NCBI GenBank assembly: GCA_030159075.1
Contig: BROG01000978.1
Location: forward strand, 62,001-126,000
Length of the DNA stretch: 64,000 bases
Source: Atrina japonica
Lineage: Eukaryota > Mollusca > Bivalvia > Pterioida > Pinnidae
Direction: 5' to 3'
Part shown: piece by piece, positions 20,406 through 32,700 of the stretch
Numbering within the stretch: position 1 is the stretch's first letter
How the letters are laid out: every line of letters starts with the position of its first letter
The notes under the pieces: generated by a model
What the model saw: only the letters and a program-made list of their open reading frames with translations
Database searches by the model: none
Told to the model about the DNA's origin: nothing
Program-made: the position numbers and the translations under genes

Positions 20406-21960
20406 TTGTTAGGGGCTTCAGGAGACAACATACAAATCTGGTGAACACTGGACAAAGACTGACTTCTGAAAATCTAGAGATGGGATCAGATGCCATGGAG
20501 GAGTAGGCATCGTCTGTCAACCGGTTTCACCGCCACATCCAGTCAAATTCAAATGGAATAATTGAGGAATGATATCAAAGCATTGAGACAAAGCACTAAA
20601 ATTTTAAGATAAACTTTATTTGCAATTTATGGTTAAAAATTAATTAAAAAAATCATTTCACAGCTAAGAATGATGCATTAAAGGTATTTTACTTCAACCA
20701 CTGAATGTATTTACCAGTATACCATGTATAAAATATGCAGTTTTTCTAATTAAGAATGAAGAAACCAATAACGTTGTACAGTCCAGCACTAGTGCTGTTT
20801 TGCAATGTATTCCAATGCTATACAAGTACGGATGAAGTATATCATTGTTTATAAAAAATATTGCGATAATGTATTGTGTCATATTTAAATCTTTATGAAA
20901 ATGTAGCCATTGCAACAAAGTATTATTTCTGTACATCGAATTTTACTGAAGGCACATATTAAAAGTACAGAAACATCTAATAAATCTTTAAAATTTACAA
21001 AACTTATGATAAATGACGTCAGAATGACGTCATTAACTGCATCAACATTGTCATGACGCACGGTGTATTAGGTATATCTAACTCATTCTTAGAAAACAGT
21101 TGTAAACCCAATATTGAAAGAACAATCTATGACACAAAATTGAATTAAGACTAACACTGGCAATAGATCAAGGAGAAGAAAAGAATCATAATTAATCATA
21201 AATTGAATTTTAAATATCAGCAACGACTGAATGAATATTTTTGATAGTTTCATGTATCTTGCTTTCAGAAAAATGGACATAATAAACACAATTATCATTC
21301 ATATCAGTTAAATGTATTAATATTGTTTTAGTATAAATATACAATAATGTACAAAATTTGCTACAAGCCTTTACACGTGATAGCTGTACAGTATGCTAAA
21401 ATCTTCACGTGTTGAAGCACTATATATATATTACACAGTAAACAACTACGATTACATACGGAGTTATAATTGGTACTACAGATGTACAATCTGAAGTTCA
21501 CTTGAAATATTAAGCTTATAGCCTCTAAGTGACCTGACAAGGTGGTACGTGACATGTCTATTTCAAATATGTAGATACTTTCTTAGTAATTTGGTGATTT
21601 GTAAAGTACAAAATCTAGCATGTTTCACCTTCTGCAAAATGAAATGATTAAATGTTAGAGTAATTGAATCGGTCAAGTCATTGAAAAAACTGTAGAACAC
21701 TATACCATTTCCAGCCTAAACTAGAATTTGTAAAGTGTCGTAATATGAAATATATATAAAATGTCATATAACCTTCAATAATGAGATGCTCAACACCACA
21801 GATAACTCCTTACATAACAAGAGGAGAAAACAGCTGATAAGAGCAGAAAAAATACCGAGGAACCAAATGATAACCGCAAGAAATACAACAGCATCAAGTC
21901 CAATCAATAACGATATCAAGAGACAACAACTTTTAGATAAGAGTATAGCTCGAACCAATT
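20406..21960. other. Intergenic sequence without recognised features
   Basis: AT-rich sequence with only incidental short frames. A near-direct repeat ATGACGTCAGAATGACGTCA lies at 21013-21032, giving two CRE-like TGACGTCA sites of uncertain meaning. Confidence 0.4.
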
Positions 21961-22560
21961 GACTGAAAAGAACTTATCCCAAGACAACAACTGATAGTAA
22001 AGAGTATATCTCGAGACAACAACTGATTGAAAAAGCATATCTAATACAACAACTGAGAGAAAAGAGTATATCTCGAGAGAACGGATAGAAATGAGTATAT
22101 CTGGAGAGAACGGATAGAAAAGAGTATATCAAAACAATAATTGACAGAAAAGCACAACACTGACAACATTAAGACAAAACTGATGACAAAATAACACATT
22201 TACTGATAACAGGAAAAAATTCAGTGACAGCAAAAAGTAAAGATATCACAAGGCAAGATAATATTTTGAGGCATTTTGAGATTATAGCAGACAATGTCCA
22301 TTCAAAGGACTGATAACGGCAGCAAATAACATTGAAGGCAATAAATAAAGAATTTTTCTTAAAGATTTACATAAACATCGACAACAGAGTAAAATATCTC
22401 TATATACATGTCGTTAGTAACAGCAAGAAATATCTCAAGTAAACAACAACTGATAACTACAGAAAATAGAAATCAATATTTTGAGAAAACATCTGATAAC
22501 GCCAAGAAAATATTTCTAAACGACAGCTGAAAATATCCGAAGAAACCTGATAACAGTGAA
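21960..22560. repeat. Degenerate minisatellite (CAACAACTGATAGAAAAGAG type)
   Basis: AACAACTGATAG, AAAAGAGTATATC and CTCGAGA words recur with decay. The array is clearest at 21960-22140 and fades to scattered AACAACTGATAAC words. Confidence 0.6.
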
Positions 22561-23526
22561 AATATGTCGAAACAAGTGATGGCCACAAAATGCAAACATC
22601 AACTTATTGTAAACAACAGAATATCCCAGAATAAGATCTAATTACAGCATAAATTATCCTGAGTCAGCAAATAATATTAGATACAGCAACAGAAAATATA
22701 TCAATTGAGAAAGTCTTGGAGAAATTGATGTGTTCATATCATTTCCATTCATTTGTAATACTCAGATTAGTATTCCAAATCTAAACATTACGATGAATAG
22801 ACACTGAATACGTGTCATTCTTTAGATCTGATTTTAAGCCATCAAAGTAAATTCAAGGAACAACCTCATTAATTAATAAATAAACTGACTAATCATATTA
22901 CATATATAGAGAGATTCTACAACGAGTGTTAGTCGAGGTTTACCGAGTGTCTTTTCAAAATTGGAAAATTAACTAAAGAGAGTCAGATAAACATGATAAT
23001 CAACTAACACGAGTTGTTGAATCTGTTTCTACCATAACTGAAAACTTGCAAGTGGAACATTAGCCTACATCACATCTGGACATAAACGGGCTCAGACTCT
23101 CATGATCGCGTCAAACCTGTACCTCGCTTCAACCACAATTTCTCCAGATTGCATCTATATGTATTCTTGTACGAAACCCAACATTGTTAGAGACTTCAAT
23201 AGCGGACCCCTTTTCCTCCAATTACTTTTATCGCTAACAACTGACTTGATGCAACTGCATGTTCTAACATTTTCATTACAATAGTAGTGCGGGGTCAGCC
23301 AAAAAGTAGTGCGTGTCAAAGTTCTTGTTCCTATTTCAACCAATGAAAATGCCCGGAGTGTGTTAACCACGTGTGGTTAACTCGAAAACTTTACACATCT
23401 GTGTTTTCGTTTAATCAGTCGATGATTTGTTATGGTGGAAACTACATTTATATACCTGGAATATCTCACTTCCGAATTTTTTACCTTTCAACATCAATAA
23501 ACATATTCATATGTGTAAATTTCTTC
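22561..23526. other. Intergenic sequence without recognised features
   Basis: AT-rich sequence between the degenerate minisatellite and the inferred NCX 3' end. No supported gene or repeat. Confidence 0.4.
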
Positions 23527-23532
23527 TTTATT
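23527..23532 (-). terminator. Candidate polyadenylation signal, NCX gene
   Basis: AATAAA on the minus strand, about 335 bases after the NCX stop codon. It is the first canonical hexamer that I noticed downstream, so the 3' UTR is estimated at 350 bases. Other ends are possible. Confidence 0.35.
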
Positions 23533-23866
23533 CGTTTTACAGGTATTAAGTATGTTTCTTTTTAAAAGTTTGCTTCATATTTTGTGTTCACATTTGAAGA
23601 AACTGGAGTGAGAATTAAAAGTATACCGTTTTATCCCTCATTGTTTATAAAAAAGAAGAAATTTGTAAAACAATTGTTAGTTCAACTGTCTAATACCACA
23701 AAAGTATATTATAAGCATATATTGATACAATAATGATAAGTTTGTAATAAAAATTACAACTTTTGAGGGTTTATACTTATTTCTAAAGGTTGCAAAATCA
23801 TTTAAGTATTTAATTACACATATGTTCATTATATTACTTAGTTAGTGTTTGTTTGTGTATATTGTT

Positions 23867-24109
23867 TTAGATATTCACGCTTATTACTCCTTTTGCATTA
23901 AGCGATGACATCAACACATAAAATACCCACAGGGAAACAAAAATAAATGCACAAATATATTTTCCGATTTTCGAACCTCCCAGTTCTGCATTTCCAAATA
24001 CAGGTAGTGATCTTCTCAGTATTAAAATTCCAATAGCGATAATTGCTGCAGCTGTGTATAAAATTACAGTAAATCCAAGCGATCCAGCAGGCACAACGAA
24101 GTCCGTTCC
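23867..24109 (-). CDS. NCX exon 10 (last membrane segments and stop)
   Basis: It encodes GTDFVVPAGSLGFTVILYTA, two hydrophobic segments around RRSLPVFGNAELGGSKIGKY and the end SSLNAKGVISVNI, then TAA at 23869-23867. GELGG-like NAELGG is the expected family motif before the final helix. Confidence 0.95.
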   Translation of the reverse strand, partial: GTDFVVPAGSLGFTVILYTAAAIIAIGILILRRSLPVFGNAELGGSKIGKYICAFIFVSLWVFYVLMSSLNAKGVISVNI

Positions 24110-26571
24110 CTGAAAAAATAAATGTATTGATAGTTAAAATTCCGTCCTCAAGTATTTGACAAATGGATACGTTTAAAAATCTAGGATCTGAATTTTCATG
24201 TCTGAATCAATCGTATTAATTCAAAATTCGTTAATTGGTTGTACTGTTGTTTAACTAAGAATCTTTCACTCATATGGAGACGACACAAATGCCGGTGAAG
24301 GGCTTTAAATTTTGGGCTATGCTCGGCATTTACGGTCATTGAGCAGTGAGGGTTCTTTAACGTGCCGACACCTACTGTGACATGGGACATCGGTTTGCGC
24401 TCCGAGATTTCCTGATTAGAAGTCATTTTTAGCTTATTAAATGTAAATATCTCGATATCTGTATGGTTTTCAACATTCGGGGTTTTGAGTTATTGGTTAT
24501 ATGGACCAAACACATGAAATATACATTTTTTCACGTCTGCTGACCATTAAACAACACAACAATAATTGGTAAGAGAAGAAACACTTACAGTTTTGACTTG
24601 CCAGTATATGGTTGCTATCACCCATGGTAAACCAAGACCAAGAAATACGTTGACTGAGTTGCTACCATTTATATTTCCTATGGAACTGTCGGCAGTCTTT
24701 TCTCCTACAGCTGCCTGTTTACTGGCAAATGTGTCCGGCATACTAGTTCCCAAGGCAACAAATGTTATAGCTGTGATACTGTCGTCCAGATGAATTAGAC
24801 AACCAAATATAGATGCCAAATCTCCTATGAGGGCGGTCATGAGACCAATTACACCTAGAGATATAATAAAAGCTGGCCATCCACCGAGATATTTCGCAGG
24901 CGGCACGAATGCAAACAAGATCTGAAAAAAGAAATTAATATTTGTATCCATTGTGTAAAATAAATTACGCTCAAATGTACATAGAATTAGATTTAAGTAA
25001 TACATAACTAACATCGTGTCTGATAGCAGAAATACAGCTCGTTTCGCCATTATCCTTGTAGAATTATTGACTAATTCCACAGTGTTTTGTTTTAGACACT
25101 GTACTTCCCAACAAAACTTAATCAAGATCATTTATGTGAAAATCTGTTTCCGTTTTCCGTCCGTATTTTATACAGCTAAACCTTTAACTGGATAGCTTAT
25201 CAATCAGAGGTATCAGCGAATGAATTTTATGAGTATAAAAACAGCACTTCATTGGGATTTTCATTTATTTTAGGGAAACTATTTCTTCCATACTTGGTAT
25301 GAAAGGATGGGAATCAAAACAACTTATATTGTTAATTTCAAAAGTTATCACCGTTGGGTGTTTGGATACATATGACAACCAAACGATGCGTACTAAAACA
25401 TTTTTGATAATATTTGGGGTTAAAACAAGAGGTTTATCCTTACGTTCCAATAAATGACTTACAACTTATCTCATAGTTACCATGTAGACATTCGTCAGGC
25501 TTTCATCCATAAATATTCTCTATTGTACATGGATTACATATACAAAAATTGAAAATCAATGAATAAAGGCAATTTTCATAAAGGTATATGTTTTATTTAT
25601 CATTTCAACATTTCCGTTCAATAACATTAAAGTAATAATAAATTTTACCTTCCAGAAAAATGTAGCAAAATGCAGAATGTAGTCAAGAAATGTAGCATTC
25701 TCTATATCTCCGCCATTCACATTCATGGCCGTTTTCAACTGACTAACCCAAGTCGAATCTTCCAACTGCAGCGAATCTAAGTTAGCTTTGGTTAAGTTGA
25801 CGATTCTGCTTACCAATCCGTTGAATTCTAAAAATAAATTTTCCACCAGGTTAGAGGCGAAACTATCTTATCCTAATTCCATCATTATTTTCTTGTAAAA
25901 GGTATCATTTCCATCGACTTTCAAATAAAATTACATTTTAACATTCATTTTCTCACCTGTTATGATATAGGCACACGGTGATATAAAGCTATTTCCATAA
26001 AAATATCATAAAAATACTCATGTTTTATTACACATCTTATAACTATGAAATAATTGCACAATGGAGCTCATCATGAATGCTTGACAACTCTCTTATTGGT
26101 CATAGCACCATAAAGACTAAAACAGTAATCATTCTTGCCTTCATCATTGACAATTGTAATAATGGTCTTTTTAATCTTCCCTAGTTCAGCCCCTCCGTCA
26201 CATTCGCCAAGTTCAATTTGAAAGCTTTCGTCCCTTTCTGCTTTCTACAAAAAAGAAATCATGTTTAAAGCTAGAAAAATGTATTTTATATAAGCCGAAC
26301 AAATACGTATTTAAGAACGTGTTAAGGGGCATGATAGAGAGTCGGGGAAATTAATTTTTTTCTTTCCAAATCTACCTTTTACAAATACTTTCACCAACAA
26401 GTCTATCATAACCACTGACATAACGGATAAGCCAACACGTGCAAGTTAAAAACGTGCACCCACAGAAGGAGTTTTCGTCAAAACATAAAATTACATTATG
26501 AGATAACTGGTATTGTAGGATATAAACATTAAAATTGTTAAGTATACAACCAAATTTAAAGAATATCTGTA

Positions 26572-26663
<92 letters not shown>

Positions 26664-29600
26664 TTACATTAGTATCATGAATTTGTATGTCGATGGTTTT
26701 ACTAGTTTCTCCGTGGTCAAACTTCAGTATCCCTTCTCCTCCATCATAATCTTTGTTATTAGTGGCCGTGATATCTTTAGTTTTCCACTGTACCGATACA
26801 TGACCATCTGCTCCATTTATTCGACTTACTGGCACTCTTATTTTACGACCACTTTCTTTAGCGATTATACTGGGTTTTGCAAACTCTAATTTTCCAGGCT
26901 CTGAAATATACCAAAATATAATTACAACATTAATATGCTAGCATACTTTACCTTTAATATGTACTCGGATGTGTTTGTTATACAAAAGTAACTACCAATA
27001 AAAGACTAACATGGAAGTATATGCACTACTTGAGCGGTGCTTTAATGAAATATCATGTTTAGTTTCCTGATCTCCTGACTGTAGATATAAAATCCACGAG
27101 TTTCCATTATTAATACGTACCATCATCATTTATAATCGTCACTTGTGTTATGGATAATTTTCCTAAAACATTTTCTTCTTTTTCTTCGGGAAAATGCAAT
27201 TTTACAAAGAAAAATTCATCCGGTTCCCATTCGTTGTCGTCGACAATCTCCACATAGAGCTGCCGCAGTTGTTCGTTGGCGGCAAATTCAACGTCCTGCT
27301 TTAACTCTATGTAATCCTCTGGTGCAGTTGCTGTTCCATTTAATGTTTCGACCCTGAAGTAATATCACAATTATATGTTTAGTGTATTCGAAGTATTGAT
27401 GTGTGGTTAAATTTTTATAACAACTGGAGTTGCCTCCCTTTGACAAATACATCACAAATTAATAAATAAGTACTTTCTCTGTAGAAAATCTATTTAAAAT
27501 TGGAGCTTAACTGATGAAGTCTAATTGACAGAAACGATGTATTATGTTTACAATATTATTAACATGATGAAAAACGTCTTACATTTGGAAACGCTATTCT
27601 GATTATTTGATCTTTGGCCAAATAATAAGTTTAACAGTGTCATAGTATGACATATATACTACATAAACAAAAACCTAAAACGATGTTCTAATATACCAGT
27701 TATTGTGAAAGAAATATGACGGCCTACCTTACTTTAACTGGGTGGTCAAGTTTACCATATCGCTTGATTCCGATTCGGACTCGTTTCTCACTTTCCAGAA
27801 CTGATACACTTGCCGCTGTAAATTCTATAACTGCCTTGGTCCCTCCTTCTGTATGATCTTTTGATTTGATAGCACTGACCGATTCTTCTCTTTCATCATC
27901 GGGTAATTTGACATGTTCGTAGAGCTTCATAAAATAAATATGTTTGAAAATTTACTACAAGGAAAGCACTACATTTAGGAAAAGGAAAACATATTATTTC
28001 AATGACAACCACGCTCCATTATGTCATACAAATTGTAAATGAAATCTGATTGAGTCTTTGATTTGGGAAAACATTTAGCCTTGGCCCAGAGTCACGAAAT
28101 TTACTCAACACTAGTTCAACTTAGCTTAATTAAGTAAAATATCTGAATAGGAAACGCACTTTTATCTTTTCTGTTCACATAAAATCATTAGGTTTATGAT
28201 TTCTTCATTAAAATTGAAAATTCCTTGAGTATGGTACACAAAATATTGGTATGTCGCATGTATTCAAACTAATTTAGTTTTTGTTATTTCTGTTTCTTCA
28301 AATGAACAATAACTTTCATTATTTTTGCCAACTGTATATTAATGACACTTTTCATAAGTGAGAAAAATACAATACATTTTGTCATAAATTTGTAAGTACA
28401 GACTTCAAATGTCTTCGCAATTACAGAAAAAAGAGAAGGTTTCTCGAATTCAATATTGGTTTTACTCTCGTCACACACAGTGGAACATGCAATCAGTTGC
28501 TATAATTGATTATCTGTGTACATATCTATGATGCCTCTGTTAAGTTACCATCACAGTGTACAATGAGAAGGGTATTTCATTCCTATACTTATATATACGC
28601 CAGTACATCACATGTTAATATAATTTGAATGTGGTTAAGAATACGTACGTTGCATTAATAGATGAAGGCAGACAAAATATAAAGTGCAATGTTTTTCTGA
28701 CTGATTACTTCTTTAATTCTTATATTGTGCGAAATTCGATTTAGTGAGAATGAATAAAGTGCAGAACAATAAAGACAAATCTAAAAAAGAAATCAAACAA
28801 AACAAAACATCGTCATGATGTATTTACGCAAAAATAAATAAAAAAATATATAAATCAAATGTGCATTATTAAGAACTACTGATACACGTGTTGACGTGTT
28901 ATTTTCAATATTTTACCATAAATTTAATTATCAATAATTAATCTTTCATGTTTATTTGGTCAATGTGTCCTACAAAACATGATAAAGAAAAACGAAATAA
29001 AAACATTACAAAAGTATGTTTTAAATGGGAATTTAAGTTGTATATATCACAGATTCATAATGTGTTACATACTGTAATTAAATGGTTAATGATTTCACAC
29101 ACATACACACACCTGTATGGATGTATGTTTGTATGTATGTATGTATGTATGTATGTATGATGTATGTATGTATGTATGTATGTATGTATGTATGTATGTA
29201 TGTATGTATGTATGTATGTATGTATGTATGTATGTATGTATGTATGTATGTATGTATGTATGTATGTATGCATGCATACATGTATGTATGTATGTATGTA
29301 TGTCTGTCTGTCTCCATTAAGATTAAACGTACAATCATACTATCAGGTTTATAAAGTGGAAAGAAAATAACATAATTAAGGTAGACCTAGTAGTATAAGA
29401 AGTATAGTGTGAGATACATATCAAGGTGCAAATGAATGTAAAATATACCTTCTGTCAAGTGGCACAAAATGAATATAACAAAACACAGGTTAAGTTGAAG
29501 TACCATTTACCGCAGCAATTAGTAATATGATTGAAGATGACGAAAAACATGTTAAATTGTATCGTGGCTATAACAAATCTCTTAAATATGACTTGACAGT

Positions 29601-29730
29601 GCAAAATTGAAACATAAAATATAATGGGGTAAAAAATAATTCTTCTGTATCGTATAAATGAAAAAACATGCGTTTGATAGCATCAACACATACATATTTG
29701 CGATTGCATATTATAAAATATTCCATATAA

Positions 29731-29799
<69 letters not shown>

Positions 29800-32700
29800 A
29801 ATCCATCATTCAATATATAAGCGGCTTCTATATAAGGAAATTTTTCGCTTTATCTGCCTATTTCTACCGATCTATAAATCTATCTATCCATCTATCAATC
29901 TGCCTATTTATCTTTCTATATATCTAATTGTAATATCTATCTAAAATATTAAAATAATTTCCAATACTTTGGTAATGGGCGAAATATTATAGTTTTGAAA
30001 TGTGATCGACAGGTGATGCTTACACCTTCATGACACCTGATCCCAACTCTGTCTTTGTCGAATGTTCATCAGATTGGTATGTTGTCTATTAAACCCCAAA
30101 CTATCAAAACTTTGGTTTCTATGGGTTTTTTTTTTAATTTTTAATTTTTTATTTCAACATATATATTATAAACATACTACCAAAGTTATAATGCTCAAGA
30201 CGATACCATTTCTGTCAATTAGACTTCATCAGTTGAGCTCCAATTTAAAAGTTATGTGTATTTTCTAAAGAGAAAGTGGTATTATACAAGGCCAAATATT
30301 ATCTCTAAAAGTATAGCCGAAATCCGTCTAAGAGTAACCGCTATAAAAAACGACTATCTTAGCTTTAGAAAAAATTTGAATTTAAATGATGTTAACAGTG
30401 CCAAATATTACTTTAGTATAAGATGAACAGCTGGTACCGAAATACCAGGTACTAGGTTTATGTATACCCTCGGGGACTCAAACGGTCCACCAGCAGTGGC
30501 AACGACCTAGTCGTTGTAAATATTATAAACATACTACCAAAGTTATAATGCTCAAGACGATACCGTTTCTGTCAATTAGACTTCATCAGTTGAGCTAATC
30601 TAATAAACAGATGTTCAAATCGGTATTTCAATTTATGAATCCGATAAACAATAGACCGTTTAAAATCGACACGCACGGATGAACATACTTATTTCAGCAT
30701 ATTTATTTTAATCTAAAATATTAAGTATTCATGATTTTTATGTGTGTGTCTATGAACAACGTTTCCTTTGCAAAGCTCTTTACGATCATTTATAGAAAAT
30801 AATTATTGCAATAATTAAAACTAACTAAAAAAAATACGTACATCTTGGAAAGTCGTCAAAACTTGGGGCACAAGCCTGCGGCCACCAGTAACTCCACGAG
30901 TGGCATTAATTCTGTACCAAAGTCGGCTGTGGTGTTTATTTTCTTGTAGTTTTGCAGCTGCTATTTTTGCTGCTTCATCTGGGGGTAAGTCGCCTTCATA
31001 TGATTCATGACCAAGTTCCTGCAATACGGGACACATAAGTTTAAACGCTAGAATATCTACAGCATTCATAGAACACATTATATCATGACCTTTCCTAACT
31101 TTAAACCAACATAAAGGTAAATAGAATAGCATTTAAACCTTATACCTTACCCAAATCTACACCTCAAGAGTATCGGTGGCCCAGTGAAGAAAAAATAACA
31201 GTACTTAAACAATGTAGCAGTACGTTTACTAACCCTAAATATAAAGAGCAACTGTGGCCCAGGGACTGAAACATAATAGTACTTCAGCAATATATCAGTA
31301 CCTTAATCAAGTCTAAATTTGTAGAGTGACTGCAACCCTGTGACTGAAACATGACAGTACTTCAGCAATGTATCAGTGCCTTTACCAAGTCTAAATATCT
31401 GAAACATGACAGTACTTCAACAATTTATCAGTGCCTTTACCAAGTCTAAATATCTAGAGTATTTGTGGCCTTGTGGCTGAAACATGACAGTACTTCAGCA
31501 ATGTATCAGTGCCTTTACCAAGTCTAAATATCTAGAGTATTTGTGGCCTTGTGGCTGAAACATGACAGTACTTCAGCAAAATATCAGTGCCTTTACCAAG
31601 TCTAAATATCTACAGTATTTGTGAGTCTTGTGGCTGAAACATGACAGTACTTCAGCAATGTATCAGTGCCTTTACCAAGTCTAAATATCTAGAGTATTTG
31701 TGGCCTTGTAGCTGAAACATGACAGTACTTTAACAATGTATCAGTAACCAAACCACAGTACACATGACCCATGCCAATCCAAAATAATGGAAGTGAAATG
31801 TGTATCAATGATTTTTCGGACACATCTTCCTCGGATTTGTGGGCAAATTACTGAATTACAAGGAAATGGTCCTGTTCGTAGTTGCTATCATTATTAATCA
31901 CTTTGGATTCTTATCCACTTTATACTGATATAAGGCATAGCAGTGGCCAAATTATGTGTAAGTTTCAACTGCCTATCCAGCACTTACAGTGTTCAAGATT
32001 GATTTGATTGAAGAGTGAATTAGAACATTCAATGTAGGTTCTCTGAGCTAGATAACTGACATGTAAATAGCCATACAAAACCGGTATCTAGAAGCACAGG
32101 GAGCGTGCCACACTCGTATTTCAAAGTAAACAACCAACTGTAAAACATTGAAGTTATTTTACATATCATATGTTGAATTTTTAATTCGGAACCTTTCGGG
32201 ACAGATGGTATTTGACTATTGGTTTATAAACTTGCCTTTGCCAGCTTCAATAGGGACGCTTCACCATGAGGATGTTCTTCTATTACTGGTCTGTTCTCTT
32301 CGGCTTTACCCTCTACAAATAATAAGAGAAATATTCCATAACATATTAATCTGGTTGGAGCACCAGTTTTGTTTTATTGCTTTTTTATAACAGAACAAAA
32401 ATGTTTGTATATGGAAATCAAAACCCATTATTTTTACATAATAAAAATGGAGATTATGTTATCTCAACACCTTTATCTTATCATACTAATTTAAAAACTG
32501 AACTTTTGACATTAAACACTAACAATTGTAAAATCAGTTTAAAACAATATGTAAATTCTTACCTAGGGATAGACCAACCATTCCATTTTCTTGTGCCTCC
32601 TTTTTACCCATAAAGCAATTTTTATCAGCAAGGTAAGATGTAAGAATTAGAACCGGGAACATTAGCAATGTTACCACAGCCTCCCATATCTGGACAACAC

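Noticed and set aside
29055..29370. Frames of Tyr-Val-Cys-Met and His-Thr-Tyr-Ile repeats on both strands
   Set aside because: Translation of a (TATG)n microsatellite.
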